NCBI RefSeq assembly: GCF_030272615.1
Contig: NC_081414.1
Span: 307,995,164 to 308,059,163, forward strand
Source of the DNA: Cryptomeria japonica
Taxonomy: Eukaryota; Streptophyta; Pinopsida; Cupressales; Cupressaceae
Length of the DNA: 64,000 nt
Reading direction: 5' to 3'
Shown piece by piece: positions 22,640 through 34,977 of the stretch. The notes under the pieces are model-generated. The model was not told the origin of the DNA. It saw nothing but the letters and a program-made list of their open reading frames with translations, and did no database searches. Position 1 is the first letter of the stretch; the number at the start of each line of letters is the position of its first letter. The translations under genes and the position numbers were made by a program.

Positions 22640-25600
22640 AGTGCAATCCCATGGTAAGCAAGGGAAACAATGATGAAGCAAATCTTGAATTTCTAGTCTT
22701 TTATAATGTAAAGAAGTGACTATCTTAAATCTTTGTGAAATTGTTAGAGCTTCTATTTTTTTAGATTTATTTTTCAGATAGAAAAAGCTACCAAAAATAA
22801 AAAGTCATAAAAACAAACAAATAATAACTTTCCACTAATATTAGGAGATAATATATTTCTTTTAAAGTTATTAATTATAGAAAATATGATATTCAATTTT
22901 TTTATACAATTGATATTTGAAAATATAATTATTACAATAAATTTTAACTTAATATTGAAAAATACTTATTGATATAATGATTAGATCATGCCTAACTTTA
23001 ATAAATAACAAATTTAAATAATAATTTTAAACAAAAGATTCTCGTATCATTTTCACCTATAATTCCCAAGGAAGAACTAGATACCATGCCCAATGATTGA
23101 GAGATAAAATTTAAAACAAAACTTTACTATAATTCCCCAACATTACTAAAATCGTAATTTAGAGAAGAATTGTTTATAAAAAATAAATTAAAACTTTAAC
23201 TTCGCAAGCATTGCTTATAAAGGACGAATAATAATTCATTATTTCAAATCCTTTTTAAGTATTTTGTGGATTGATAAGGATGTTTTAAAAAAAAAAATTG
23301 AGTGTTTTCAATAGTCAACTATCTGAAATTTCTATGCATGTTGAAATAAAGTCTTGGAATTTAAGAAATGGAATCATAGAATATATGGCTTAAGGAGGAC
23401 AAAATAGTTCTTTTCTTAACTTCTAAAGTTGTTCTATCTATAGAAAATTGCAAAAAAATTGATGCCATAGGTAAGGAGGGAAATTATTTTGATACTAAAA
23501 ATAAAGGCAAGAGAATCTTCAAGCTGTTAAAGAGAAAAGAGAATTCTTAGGGTTCACGTTTAAGAAAGAGAGAATATTTTAAGGGAGCTCCCACATCAAG
23601 TTGTAGGCCTCAAGTGGGAGAAAAAAATAACATCTCTGAGGTTTTTTTTTTGTTTTTTTGGGTGGCAATTTAAGTATGTTGTTATTAGTAAATTAGTATT
23701 AAGTGTAGTATAAGGTTCAACTATTGTGGTATTTATTGATTTATAATAATTAAATTAATTTGTTTAAGGGTTTGATTAAAAAGGTCTTAATTTTTGTCGA
23801 GCAAATTTTCAAATGGTGTCTATAAATGCCATCTCATATGTATAAATATTTCCCTAGTACACTCTTATCATGATAGACAGATGATTACATCATCTAGTCA
23901 AATCCCCTTCACCTAACGTCTCACGTGTCCTATTCTTTAATTAGTCCCTATTCTATATGAGATAATTAAAATAGCTTTATTATTATTTTTTACACATGTT
24001 TTCTACCACATGATTGATTAAAATAATTAAATAATAATTTTATTTAATTATAAAGGAAACCTAAGTACACTTGTCCCCTAGACCAAATTCTAAGAATAAA
24101 GGAGACCTATGTGCACTTGTCCTCCACACCCCTCATGGTTGTAATATTATCTCCATTAACTTCCAAAAATAAAGGACACCTAAGTACATGTGTCCCCCAC
24201 ATCCATCATGATTGCAAATACTCTCTAATTTTAGTAAATATATCCCAGCCCTTCACATTTTAACAACCACCATCATAACTCTCTATTTTCTTCTCAATCC
24301 TAAGAAAATCCTCGGATTCATTCCTCGTTGTTGATCGCTTCATCACATCTCCGTCGTTCATTGCCTTTCCCAAAAAATCATAAATTGAGGCACACTCTCA
24401 TTCATTTCACCCATCCACTTTTGCTAACTATATGCTATTAAAATAGTATACTTTTGTGGAAGAGCATCCTCATTCCAACCTATCACTTAAAGCAAATCAA
24501 ATTTACAATGGATTTTTATGGTAAATTTTTTGAATTTTTCCATTATTATCTTATTTTGAACATCACTTTGAGCTCTATTTAAGGTTTGCAATAGTTTGGA
24601 ATAGGGAGCTTGTGTGTTATTTATATTTCATAGACCAGTGCATACAATTGGATTAAGTCCACACATGTGAAGATCAATTCCATAAGAGTAGATTTAAATC
24701 ATAACAGAAAGTATATTCATTGTATAGATTATGAGGTATTCATTTGACCAAGCATTGAAATTCTAGCACATTGGTGAATAAATTCTTGGAATCTTTAATG
24801 AAACTCCACCATTAGAAATTGAACTAAATATTACATTTAAGTTACTTAAATTTTATAATTAATTATACATCTACTATTCTAGTCCCAACTTTTAAGTCTA
24901 TTCTAATTGTTTAGTTATTAAATTAGTTTATATATTTAGAAAGCACGATTTATTCTATTACATTTTATTTGTGAACCTAATATCCCTATACAACCCAAGG
25001 TTTTGGCCTTAGAAATTATCCTTCTTTTATTAGGGATTTTAGATTTGATTTTATGAGTGCACATTTTAGATCTCGTTAGGGTTGGACCTTCTTTGCTTAT
25101 ATTTTATTTCTATATCTTTCTTTATGGTTTTGTGTTTTCATTGTGTTACCCTATTTTTATTGCAACAACCCACCCTTACTTTCACTTCTTAGGTTTCTTT
25201 TGTTGATTTATTTATACGTTTGATTTCTTGCTAGTTCTTTACATTTTAGTTCAAATCTTACATCTTTTTATATATTTGCCTTTAGGAATTTATGAGTTCT
25301 TTGTATGTCTAGGTCCCATTCACATTGTAGACACCTAATTTGCCTATACCTAACCACACTTGAATTTACTCCATCCTATCTAATCTTTTTAAATTACATA
25401 CCAATTACAAAAATCTTGTTCATTGAGAATCAACATGAGACAAATACAAGCTCCTTATGAGAAAACACACTAGAAATCATTTATGGAAAATCAAGAGTCA
25501 TTACTTAGAAATCTACTTTTATTTAATAGTCCCCTTCATATTGGAAGCCAATTATGGAAGACCAAGAGTCATAACTTAGAATTCCACTTTAGATGTTCGT

Positions 25601-25917
25601 ATGGGGAATTGAACTTGGATATCCATAATGAAACCCAAGATGTTAACCAATTAAGTTCAACCCCTTGGACTTGATCCTATCGAATTAAATAAATATTCAT
25701 TATTATTCAATTAACCTTTACCTTTACCTTTACCTTCACCCTTAGTTAAATACAAATTTATATTTTTTTAATTAATTCTAACCCTATATCACAAATCCTC
25801 TAACTAAATTAGTAGTTAATACCTATTTAATTGATTGAATTAGGTTAAGTAGCCACCATTACCATTTACCCTAATGTTGTATCCATCCTTGTTCATTCAA
25901 TCATAGTCAATTGAATA
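22640..25917. other. AT-rich intergenic DNA with short repeats
   Basis: No gene recognised. Three imperfect repeats of ATAAAGG(A/G)..CCTA(A/T)GT.CA..TGTCC lie at about 24050, 24095 and 24168. A TATA-like CATAAATTGAGG (24378) resembles one near 28493 (TATAAATTGAG), so both could be old LTR promoters, but no LTR ends are visible. A (CCTTTA)n microsatellite lies at 25715-25734. Confidence 0.4.
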
Positions 25918-26992
25918 TGTTAGGTCCCAGAGACAACTGAGAGGGGGCGGGGGGGGGGGGGGGGGGGGGGGTGAATCAGTTGTCAAATAAATTCAAACCA
26001 AAAACGACTTAACCAACTTAATGCTTAATACCGGTAAACCAGTTCAATATGTCGGTAGACAGTTTTAACAGTTAATTGCTATACCGGTAAGGATTAGTGT
26101 ATGCAACATAAACACAAAGTCATCCACAACACATAACACCAATATTTGTATGTGGAAACCCTGTAAGGGGAAAAACCACGGTGGGAAACCTTACCCACAA
26201 TCAAATGATACTACTGCAGATAGTAAGTGTACATAAATGGGGTCTGCACATGCAGAAAGGCCAACCACCTAGAGCTCACTTCTCAATCACAAAATGGGAG
26301 TCACACTGACTACAGTTGGATGGTTAAATCCAATAAGAATGTACTGCACAAAATAGCATCTTCATATGTTGGATTCAGTACTAGTGTAGTTCTGATTGTC
26401 TTCACAAAAACCCCCCTTCAATCTTCAAATGATGTCTGCGTGTATAGCTCTGCTTATTCTCGCATATACCTTCACACAATCCTTTTTCGCATTCCACATT
26501 TGATCTTACAAATAAGATCTTACATTTATACCATAACCTAAGACCAATTTTAGTAGGTCGGCTCTACAAGATATTACAATAAAACATTTTACAAACAATA
26601 CAATATCCAATGTAATAACCGATTGAACATGTCGACTTAATGCATTTACAATAATAATTAATCATCTCCATAGTGTGCCATGCTGATCTGGAAAAGATAA
26701 AACTTGCCGGTGTAACCTTGGACCTATTTGCCAGTAATAGCAAATATGTGAATATGAATATACCAATAAACAAAACTCCAGGACAAGATGTCCAAACGAT
26801 GACTTCACCATGTGTTTTCCATATCATTCCAAGTGTCAGTGATCATTATATATTGCCGGTGTACCAAATACCGGTGATTGTGCATGAGTCACTTGCTTGT
26901 CGATGAATGTTGTTGATTCTCCAAAGTGCCAGAGTTGATAAGTGTTTAGTAGGTGTTGACATCGATGACAAAACCATACCAAAATACCAACA
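25918..26992 (-). repeat. 3' LTR of copia element
   Basis: Bounded by TG..CA ends, next to the polypurine tract. It contains a perfect 9-bp inverted repeat around a G-tract (25932-25984) near the U5 terminus. Confidence 0.85.
25932..25984. repeat. Inverted repeat flanking a long G-run
   Basis: GACAACTGA and TCAGTTGTC form a perfect 9-bp stem enclosing GAGAGGGGGC and a run of more than 20 G, then TGAA. The run may vary in length or be mis-sequenced. The same architecture with different stem bases recurs at other LTR termini in this window. Confidence 0.8.
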
Positions 26993-27380
26993 ATCTCCCC
27001 CTTTGGCATTGATGGCAACACAAGATGGAAAAACCATCAAAGCGCCAAAATAGAAATGTCAAATACCAAAAACCAACAATCTCCAAAAAAGATCATAACC
27101 AGAAATCAAAATATAGATACAGAGAGTAATAATCTCTCCTAAACAACAATCTCTCCCCTGGGAGCAATATGTGTTTTCCTTGTGTTTTTCAAAGTTTTTC
27201 CATACCAATCTCTCCCCCTTTGACATCAAATGCCAAAGTTGCAATAAAAACCAAGTTCATATACAAAATACCAATCAATTCAATATACCAACTACTCCCC
27301 CTGAGAAGTAGCTTCCCATCAAAGACCAGAATAAAAGATTTCTTTGTTAATTCTGGTGGTTGATGACAATCATCAACTGT

Positions 27381-28012
27381 CTAAGTCTCTACCGGTGGTG
27401 GTATGACTCCAAGCTGATCTCTGAGATATTCAAAAGTCTCCTTAGGCAAAGGTTTAGTGAAAATATCTGCAATCTGCTCTTTGGTATTCACATAAACCAG
27501 TTTTATCTCCTTTGCTTCAACATTTTCCCTTAGAAAATTTAGTTTGATAGAAACATGTTTGGTTTTAGAATGTAATACCAGATTCTTAGATATATCAATT
27601 GTTGTAGTGTTATCACAATAGATAGTAATAGGTTCCTTGCATTTTACCTTTATGTCTTTCAACATTTGCTTAAGCCATAGTACCTGTGTACAGTTAGTTG
27701 TTGCTGCAACATATTCTGATTCTGTTGTTGATAAAGATGTACAACTTTGTTTCTTACTCAACCAAGAGACTAATTTGTTTCCAAGAAAGAATGCTCTGCC
27801 TATGGTACTTTTTCTATCATCCACATCTCCTGCCCAATTTGCATCTGTGTATGCACATAATTCAAAGTTTTCATCTCTAGGGTACCATAATCCAAGATTT
27901 ATAGTGCCTTGTAAGTACTAGAAAATCCTTTTTACTGTTGATTCATGATTTTCTCTAGGATTACTTTGAAATCTTGAAACAATACATACTGCATTCATAA
28001 TATCAGGTCTAG
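27381..28012 (-). pseudogene. copia pol fragment: RT C-terminus and RNase H
   Basis: The 147-codon open part (27381-27824) is the Ty1/copia RNase H: DDRKSTIGRAFFLGN, SWLSKKQSCTSLSTTESEY, YCDNTTTIDISKN, HSKTKH and EQIADIFTKPLP are its standard blocks in order. Upstream, the same reading continues through TDANWAGD and back to TRPDIMNAVCIVSRF at about 28007, interrupted by a TAG at about 27919 within the KRIF.YLQG motif. The reading ends abruptly where LTR sequence begins, so the rest of RT was deleted. It is the terminal part of a Gag-Pol polyprotein and non-functional alone. The usual copia C-terminus (FEYLRDQLGV) is present just before the polypurine tract. Confidence 0.9.
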
Positions 28013-28145
28013 TGTACTAGATACCGGTGACTGTGCATGAGTCACTTGCTTGCCGGTGAATGTTGTTGATTCTCCAAAGTGCCAGAGTTGATAAGTGTTT
28101 AGTAGGTGTTGACATCAATGACAAAACCATACCAAAATACCAACA
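28011..28145 (-). repeat. Truncated 5' LTR of copia element
   Basis: Matches the last ~135 bp (plus-strand sense) of the left LTR with few changes, from GTGTAC..ATACCGGTGA to ATACCAACA. GTGTAC is present at both deletion partners, suggesting a microhomology junction. Confidence 0.85.
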
Positions 28146-28150
28146 AAATA

Positions 28151-30419
28151 CATCTATTTGAATCAAAATCTAAACATGTCATCATGTGACAAGTGTCCCT
28201 ACCCCCGTCATGCCCACACATGTGTGAGCATGCAAAGGTCACCCCCTAACCACCATATCTCTTACACATGCCATAAAGTAGCCACCCTACTTCCCTCACT
28301 TGTCTCTTTCATGATCTTTTCCATGTGTGAGCACACCCAACTTTGACACCTAAAACATATGTCATTCTCATATCAATTTGTCTTGTGACACTTGTCACAA
28401 GGCTAAGACATCAATCCATTCCCTCACTCTCATTCAATCTTAGCCATCCATTAGACATGACATTTTGTCCATTGAGTTTCCCATAAAAAATCTATAAATT
28501 GAGATCTTTGCTATGATTTTGAGCATCTCTTCATATCCTAGCTATATGTTGTCTCGTGTTCCATCCAATCTATTCAAATATCAACATCATACTACTATTA
28601 TAAGAAACTACTTTCCATCCATTCAACACTCATCCAAAGGAGCAAATAAAGTGAAGGTTGCCTCTAATTCAAGTCAATCCATGATGTGAGAAAGTAACAA
28701 GAAAATTATTTTGTGTGTTTCATTCATTTTATTTGTTTGATATCTTTTACTATTTTTTCATCTTTATTTTGGCACACCTAATCGAACCCATGACCTTTTT
28801 TTAGTGGTTAAACATGGATCCACAAATATGAATCCACTTATTTCCACTAGATCTGAAAGAGAGGAGTAAAATTAATTGATTCAACCCCAAATGGAATGGA
28901 ATGTTGCTTAGAGTTTTCCCTCTCTTTGTTTGAGTCGAGGATGCTTAAGGGAATTAAAATTGAAGGCTAGATATAGGAAAAATGATGGAAAATAGACATA
29001 AAACAATATGAACAATAAGCTACATGTGCAATGTGGAGACATATAGCTATATTTGAGCAAAAGAGATAAAGAGGAACCTGTGTCAAAAAATCTGACTTAA
29101 AAGTATAGGACAAGGATGCTTGGGGCGACCCGGTCTTGTGGCTGTTGGATGTGAATGGACAAGAAGCTTTCATAATCAGAATGTCACTCATAATTTCTTC
29201 CCATAAGTTTGTCAGAAATTCATAGGACCGAGATGCCCAAGGCAACCTAGTCCTTCACTTTTTGCTCCTACAAAAGTTAGATCTAATTGTAATAATCTCC
29301 TTTGTTGGCATCTTTGTTTGTAGCTTTTGAATCTATCGCTTATGCACAAAAAGAAGGGAATATGTGTTGTTGATAGGGGTTTTCTTAGGTCAAATGCAGG
29401 GTTTGGAATTAACCCTTGAATTGAATTAAAATTGTAATTGGAAATACTAAAGTAAATGTGGAATGATATACCTTAAATTTGTTGTAATTGATGAAGGTTA
29501 ATCATGCAATTCTCTTTGAATGTAATCACAAGTGTTGATGCAATAACATGTTGAAACATGAATGACTCAAACACAAACACATGCTTGCATGAAGATTGAT
29601 GTAATTTGTTTCTTCATGATATTGAAAATGTTGAAAGGATATGGTGGGATGAAATGCTGCCATGAATGCTTGAAGATGCTTGGTGTGGATGCACAAATAA
29701 TGGATGAAAGTGATTGATTATGGAGGAGGGAAATGAATAAGAAGGATGCTCTTATTTAGGGTTCCCAAGGTAATTTACCAATTTGGCCAACCTCCAACTA
29801 TCAAACTGAGACACCGAGATCTGAAATAACTAGAAAGGAGAAGTGCACCAACATATTCAAAATAGGTCATGTTTAAGGAGGACTAGGACATCTCGGGTGC
29901 CCCTATCCTAGACTAAGATGTCCTAGGCGTACCTATCCACCAAAAACAAGGAAACTAGTGGGAAAAGAGAGTGCACACTCCAAGGCATATATTCACTTCT
30001 CTGTGTAGAAATATGACATTAATTTTGAGGTAAAAATGCTAGAAATAAACCTGGGAGAGAGCTAAGATGGAACATGTTAAAGCATGGGCACAAAAAGTGG
30101 TGTAAATTGTTTAAGGTTACAATTTATGATACTAAATTTATCCCCCACTTTATTAGGAGTATGAGTCTATGCACATAATCACATTAAAGTAGAAGAATGA
30201 GAAGGAGAGAGATATATGAGCAATGAGGAGCAAGATTACAAAGAGATAAGACATCACTTGATTTAAGGGGAAAACCCCCCAAGGCTAGGATCTTAAAGTT
30301 CATACAATCATATGCAAGGACACGTGAAACATGACAAAAGAAAAATAAATTCAACGCAAAAGTCACACGAAAGACATACAAAAAGACACAAAGGGGTTAG
30401 TACTATAAACAAAGGCTAA
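28151..30419. other. Non-coding, no gene recognised
   Basis: AT-rich DNA with short ORFs lacking domains. A pair of (A/G)GA(C/T)AAGGATGCTTGGGGCGACC-like and GACCGAGATGCCCAAGGCAACC segments near 29108 and 29225 hints at a small internal repeat. Otherwise unassigned. Confidence 0.4.
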
Positions 30420-31860
30420 ATATTACAATGGGGAATGCACATGCATTCAAGCACATTGCCTAGAGCTCATTTCTTAAAATAAGATGACCCAGAAGGCTAC
30501 AACCCTCAGGTAAGGTTCACTACCTTACAATAACATTCAGACTATATTCTGGATAACATGAACTGCAAATAAACATCTCCTTTTTCCTGATGACAGTTCT
30601 GGTTAAGCACATTTGTCTTCCCTGCAATAATCTTTGCTCAATACTCCACACAGAAGAATAAATTTTCTTATGCACCATATATACCAATCTCTGATAATGC
30701 AGACACAACATCAACACTCAAATTACATGACTATTCACCTATATTTATAATTCATCAACCTTGACTACAAGGTCGGCCAAACCCTCAACTCTCAATTACA
30801 TAATTACATCACACAATACATATGTGAACCACTGGACCAATATAATGATATGCATGACATAGCATGGACCTAAATCAAATCTCCAAACATACATCACCAC
30901 TAGAAACCTTGCCAAGATCAACCGCAACATGCTACACCACCAAGAATACTGCATAACATGAAGTGTTGGCCCAACTTGCCATTGTGTCAAAAGACCTATC
31001 TATCAATGCCAGATGCAAACTATAGAGATATGGATCACACCGGAGGCGGTTAGTCCCTTGTCATTAATCTCGAGGGGAGCACTGAGCATTTTGCCAACAA
31101 TCTCCCCCTCAGTGTTACCCGAGGGGATTCTAACCTGTGACCCAACACTCTAATACATTTGTTGGCCCAGCTTGTCGTTGCATCAAAAGACCGATCTATC
31201 AACGCTCGATACAAATTGTAGAGATATGGATCACACGGGAGGCAGTTAGTCCCTTGTCATGAATCCCGAGGGGAGCGCTGACCATTTTGCCAACACAAAG
31301 AATATCACCGTATCAACAAAATCACCAAGAACGTGCACTAGAATCAATGCAAACCACCAAGACAAATAGGACACGATCAAGGAACACCAACAAGCACATT
31401 AGAACCATCCACAATAGCTATACCAATACCACTTATGCAAATCTTCATCGATCAACATGCTAACTCATAGGAACACTCAACAACAACAATTCAGACTAGA
31501 CAGATAACTTTCAGAGCTCCAAATCACGAACCATCTAAACTAAGGATACATATGAACATCAAAAACATTTTCCCAAAATCGCAACCAAAGATATGATCAT
31601 ACTGGAGCTCACTGGATCAAATACCAAACTCTGCCAACCATTACACAGAAAATACTAAACTATAAACTGGATCAAATAATATGATCAAGAAATCTTCCAG
31701 ATCACTGAAACCAATAAGGAATGAAGTATTCCAACATCAAAAAAATAAACCAACCATATTAGTTTAATGCAATCACCAGAACACCAAACAGCTTGCGGCA
31801 ACACAGGAATATGTTGACATCAATGACAACAATATATCCTAGAAGCAACAATATCCAACA
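30420..31860 (-). repeat. Truncated copia-type LTR (host of the miniature element)
   Basis: Text such as GGGGAATGCACATGCATTCAAG and CCTAGAGCTCATTTCTT parallels the mid-LTR of the elements at 25918 and 36507 (ACCTGCACTTGCAGGAAGG..TAGAGCACACTGCTCATC). The right edge ATATCCAACA at 31851-31860, preceded by TTGACATCAATGACAACA, resembles the LTR 5' end of that group on the minus strand. The left end is truncated and no second LTR or coding region is found. The element at 30964-31295 sits inside it. Confidence 0.45.
30964..31295 (-). mobile_element. TRIM/SMART-like miniature LTR element, 332 bp
   Basis: Two 136-bp direct repeats (30964-31099 and 31160-31295, about 86% identical by eye) each start TGTTGGCCC and end TTTTGCCAACA. 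The 60-bp interior holds, on the minus strand, a PBS-like AATGTATTAGAG right after the 5' repeat (close to the initiator-Met type TGGTATCAGAG) and a polypurine tract GAGGGGGAGAT right before the 3' repeat. This is the full cis-architecture of a terminal-repeat retrotransposon in miniature, with no coding capacity. Flanks TGAAG/CAAAG match at 3 of 5 (both differences transitions), so the target duplication is uncertain. Confidence 0.65.
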
Positions 31861-32270
31861 AAGGCAAATAAATAAATAAATAAATAATCAAAATAATAAA
31901 TAATTAGATAAACAACAAATAACCCAACAATAAATAAATAAATAGACAATAGACAAATAATCAAAATAAATAATAAATAAGTAAATGTGCGGACAAGCAT
32001 AAATACTCAACCATTTATTAAACAATAAATAAATAAATGATAATCTAATAAGTCAAAAGCTTAAATAATAAATATTCAATTAATCATTAGACCATAAAAT
32101 AATAATAATATCAATTCATGAAATAAACATTAATAAATAATAAATCTCCAATAATAATAATTCACACATTAATATGAAATATGAATGTCATCCATTAATT
32201 TAATTTAATACTAAATAAACTATATAAACTGATTAATTATTAATCTATAAATAATCACAAATTCACAAGG
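31861..32270. repeat. AAATA-rich low-complexity DNA
   Basis: Irregular (AAAT)n/(AATA)n microsatellite-like sequence with ATAAATAAATAA runs. Confidence 0.75.
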
Positions 32271-32569
32271 TAACCCAACATAGGGTTGAACAATATACCA
32301 CATGATGTAGGGTTGAACGACATACCACATGATTAAGACACACTCAAACCTATTAGACTAAGTGGAGTCGATGTCTAGTACCTACAACCTTGCAATCACC
32401 AATAACCACAAGACAACATGTACAATTGCATATATCATAAATAACCAGGCAAGTGAAGAGAGTCGCAATATCATATCATACTCATAATGAGTGATATGAC
32501 ATCGTCTCTATCACAAATACAGTAGTAAGACAATCACGACAATCGCATCATCATCTCATCAAACACAAT
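32271..32569. other. Non-coding, no gene recognised
   Basis: Contains a doubled phrase TAGGGTTGAAC(A/G)A(T/C)ATACCACATGAT at about 32282 and 32309 (27-bp period). Nothing else was seen. Confidence 0.5.
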
Positions 32570-32770
32570 CATGAAGTGGTGTTAGCACTTAACAAGATAC
32601 CATTGTCACTGTAAGCAATATAAATCACGCATGTATAATAAGTTCACATATATCTAATGTATCATTTGTCAATCTAAGATAAATCATTATAGGAAATAAC
32701 ATGAACTAATCTAAAAGTGCTTATCACATCCTCTCCCAAAGGATGTATCAGAGAGGGGCACTACATTGCA
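32570..32770. repeat. Dispersed repeat, copy 2
   Basis: Resembles window positions 1-305 (GTTAGCAC, GATACCAT, AATATAAATCACGC, then GAGAGGGGCACTACAT). Non-coding. Confidence 0.3.
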
Positions 32771-32779
32771 CATTATTAT

Positions 32780-33597
32780 CGAGATTGCATTCTAAACAAG
32801 TTAAATTGGATATCCCCTTTGCACTAAAATCTGGAAGTAGTTTTTGAGTCATGTCCTAGATTGTTTAAAGAGTCTTTCTTTTCAATTTAATGGGAGATTG
32901 AACTAGCTATTTTAATTTGGAATATCTGGCGGGAAAGGAATGGGAGCATTTTCAGAAAGAAGAGTAGTAAAATTGAGGTTTTCTTAAGTAACATTAAAAT
33001 CTTAATCTCTGAAAATGTAACAACATTTATAGTCAAGAATAAGAAATTATCCTCTTGTTTTTCATCTTGGGATAGTAGGATCTTATTTGTTTGGAAAGGT
33101 ATTTAGTTACCCTTTAAGGGAAGTCTCGTTAATAATGTTGCAAAAAGGTTGAGTAGAAAAGAAATCAAATGGAAATCTCTTAAAAATGAATTTTGTAGAC
33201 TCAATCTTGATTGTGCATCCAAGGGTAATCCAAGAGTTTCAGGTAATGGTTGTGCTCTGAGAAACCATTTGAATAAGGTCCTTTTAGAAGGAGTAGCTAG
33301 AATTCCTAATTGTACTAATAATGTAGCAGAAGCTATGGTGTTATTGTTTGGTCTCATTCTAGATCTCAAAATTGGAATTAAGAAGTTGTTCATTGAAGGA
33401 GATTTGATGAATACCATTTTGGCTTTCAAAAAATTTGAAGTCTCCAACTAGAAAATTGGTTACATTCTAGGAAGCATGAAGTTACTCTCAAAAAATGGAC
33501 ACGTTCATTATTGCTCATTACTTTAGAGAAGCTAACAAACTGGCAAATATATTGGCTAATATTGTTGGCATTTTGCATATAGATTATATTAATGATA
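32780..33597 (+). pseudogene. LINE ORF2 C-terminus: RNase H (RVT_3)
   Basis: Plus-strand reading from about 32870 contains WEIELAILIWNIWRERNGSIFRKK in pieces, the usual linker between the LINE zinc-finger and RNase H regions. The open part 33149-33451 then gives LNLDCASKGNPRVSGNGC (RNase H first Asp block), NNVAEAMVLLFGL (Glu block) and LFIEGDLMN (second Asp block). After a frameshift, HYFREANKLANILANIV (33512-33565) matches the last block. A stop and at least one frameshift show it is dead. It ends abruptly at 33597, where an LTR begins. Confidence 0.8.
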
Positions 33598-34972
33598 TGT
33601 TGTCATTGATGTCAATTGAATCAGTAATGGTATTCGTGTTATTGCTGATATTGTTGTTTTTGATATTGGCTAGTAACAGGTAAGAAGAGCTTTGTGGAAG
33701 ATGAAGTAAACCGGTATGTTAATTTTGTGAGTTGAACTGGTAATCCGGTGTAAAGGGTTAAACCTTTCTATGCAATGTAGCCGGTAAACCCTATCAGTTG
33801 TTAAACCCTAACCGATCAAGTTTGTTGGTTTATTATATGATGAGTAGTAATGATGGATACATGTGTGATCATTGTATGAGGATAAGTTCAAATTGTTTGG
33901 TGTGTTTGTTTGTTGTCTAGGGAAGGAGCAAAGTGGATTGCATCTAATGCATAGTGCGTGATGAGTTATAAAGTCCGATGAAGCGGTGGTCATGGAGCAG
34001 TTGGAATTTTCTTGAAGAATGTGAAGAGATTGTTATGATTTCTAAATGGTCAAGATTGTATCAACTTGTTTGTAATCTCGATGATGAGAATTAGGTTTTT
34101 GTTGTGTGACCAACCTAATTGATTTGTATTTAAGGTCGACGAAGTTGTTTGTAAAATTTGTTGGCAAGATTGGTAGAAACCTGTTGAGTGTGTAGTTGCC
34201 TAACAGGTGAATGAATTTGCACTTTGAGTAAAGGCAGATTGAATCTTAAAAGGATCTGATCAAGCAAATGTAGTGCTATTTAGACAGATCAAGAAAACCT
34301 GTTGTTTACTAACAATTACAGCATAAGTGAAATCCCTTAACTGAGTAAGCTCTAACAAGATTGGTTACTTATTAAATCCTCTAACAGGGTGGTCCATTAT
34401 CTTGGATTCTTAAATCCTCCAGCGAGGCTACTCCTAACAGGGTATTGTGCTTTTCATCAAGGCATATTTGTAAATCTCTTAACCGGGTAATTCCTAACCG
34501 GAATTAGTTCTTAACATGACTTATTGTAAAGCTTTAATAGGCTTGGCTCCTAATAGGGCGAACTTTAAAAGAGTTCAGATAGTTATCCTTGTGAGTCTCA
34601 TCTCATCGTGGTTTTTACCTATTTGGGTTTTCCACGTATAAACATTTGTGTCAAGTGGTGATTGTTTTTGTGGTTATGATCTAATTTGTTGATTTGATTA
34701 ACTTCTGATAAGGCATGATAACTAGAAGCATTGAGAGATGAATATGTTGAGATATGATTAAGCATTGTTGTTGTTTACATGATTGGAGTTGTTTACTGTT
34801 AAGTTGTCATAATAGTCAAACTAGTTGATGTCAAGTATTCTTATGAATATTAATCTTAACTATGATATGTTTACTTTATGTGATTGAATTTGAGTTTGGG
34901 ATCTTTGTATCAGTTTTTCAGTATACTGATTCACCCCCCCTCTCAGTATTCTACTGGATACTTATTATTTCA
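33598..34972 (+). repeat. Solo LTR (copia-type), plus orientation
   Basis: Starts TGTTGTCATTGATGTCAA, like the LTR starts of the minus-strand copia elements here, and ends near ACTGATTCACCCCCCCTCTCAGTATTC..TTTCA. That terminal stem-loop is the same type seen at 25932 and 36520. The flanking pentamers TGATA and TCATA match at 4 of 5. No internal region is attached, so it is a solo LTR that landed at the 3' end of the LINE RNase H. Confidence 0.6.
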
Positions 34973-34977
34973 TCATA

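Larger units (their letters stand above)
25918..28145 (-). mobile_element. Internally deleted Ty1/copia LTR retrotransposon
   Basis: Minus-strand copia element. The left (3') LTR is complete, 25918-26992 (1,075 bp, TGTTAGG..CCAACA). It is followed inside by a polypurine tract (minus CCAAAGGGGGAGAT, 26993-27006) and RNase H coding sequence. At about 28011 the internal sequence jumps straight into the last ~135 bp of the right LTR (28011-28145), which matches 26858-26992. PBS, gag, protease, integrase and most of RT are missing. Flanking pentamers GAATA and AAATA match at 4 of 5 positions, a plausible aged target duplication. Confidence 0.85.

Noticed and set aside
25715-25734. Interstitial telomere repeat
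   Set aside because: The unit is CCTTTA, not the plant CCCTAAA repeat, and only about three copies are present.
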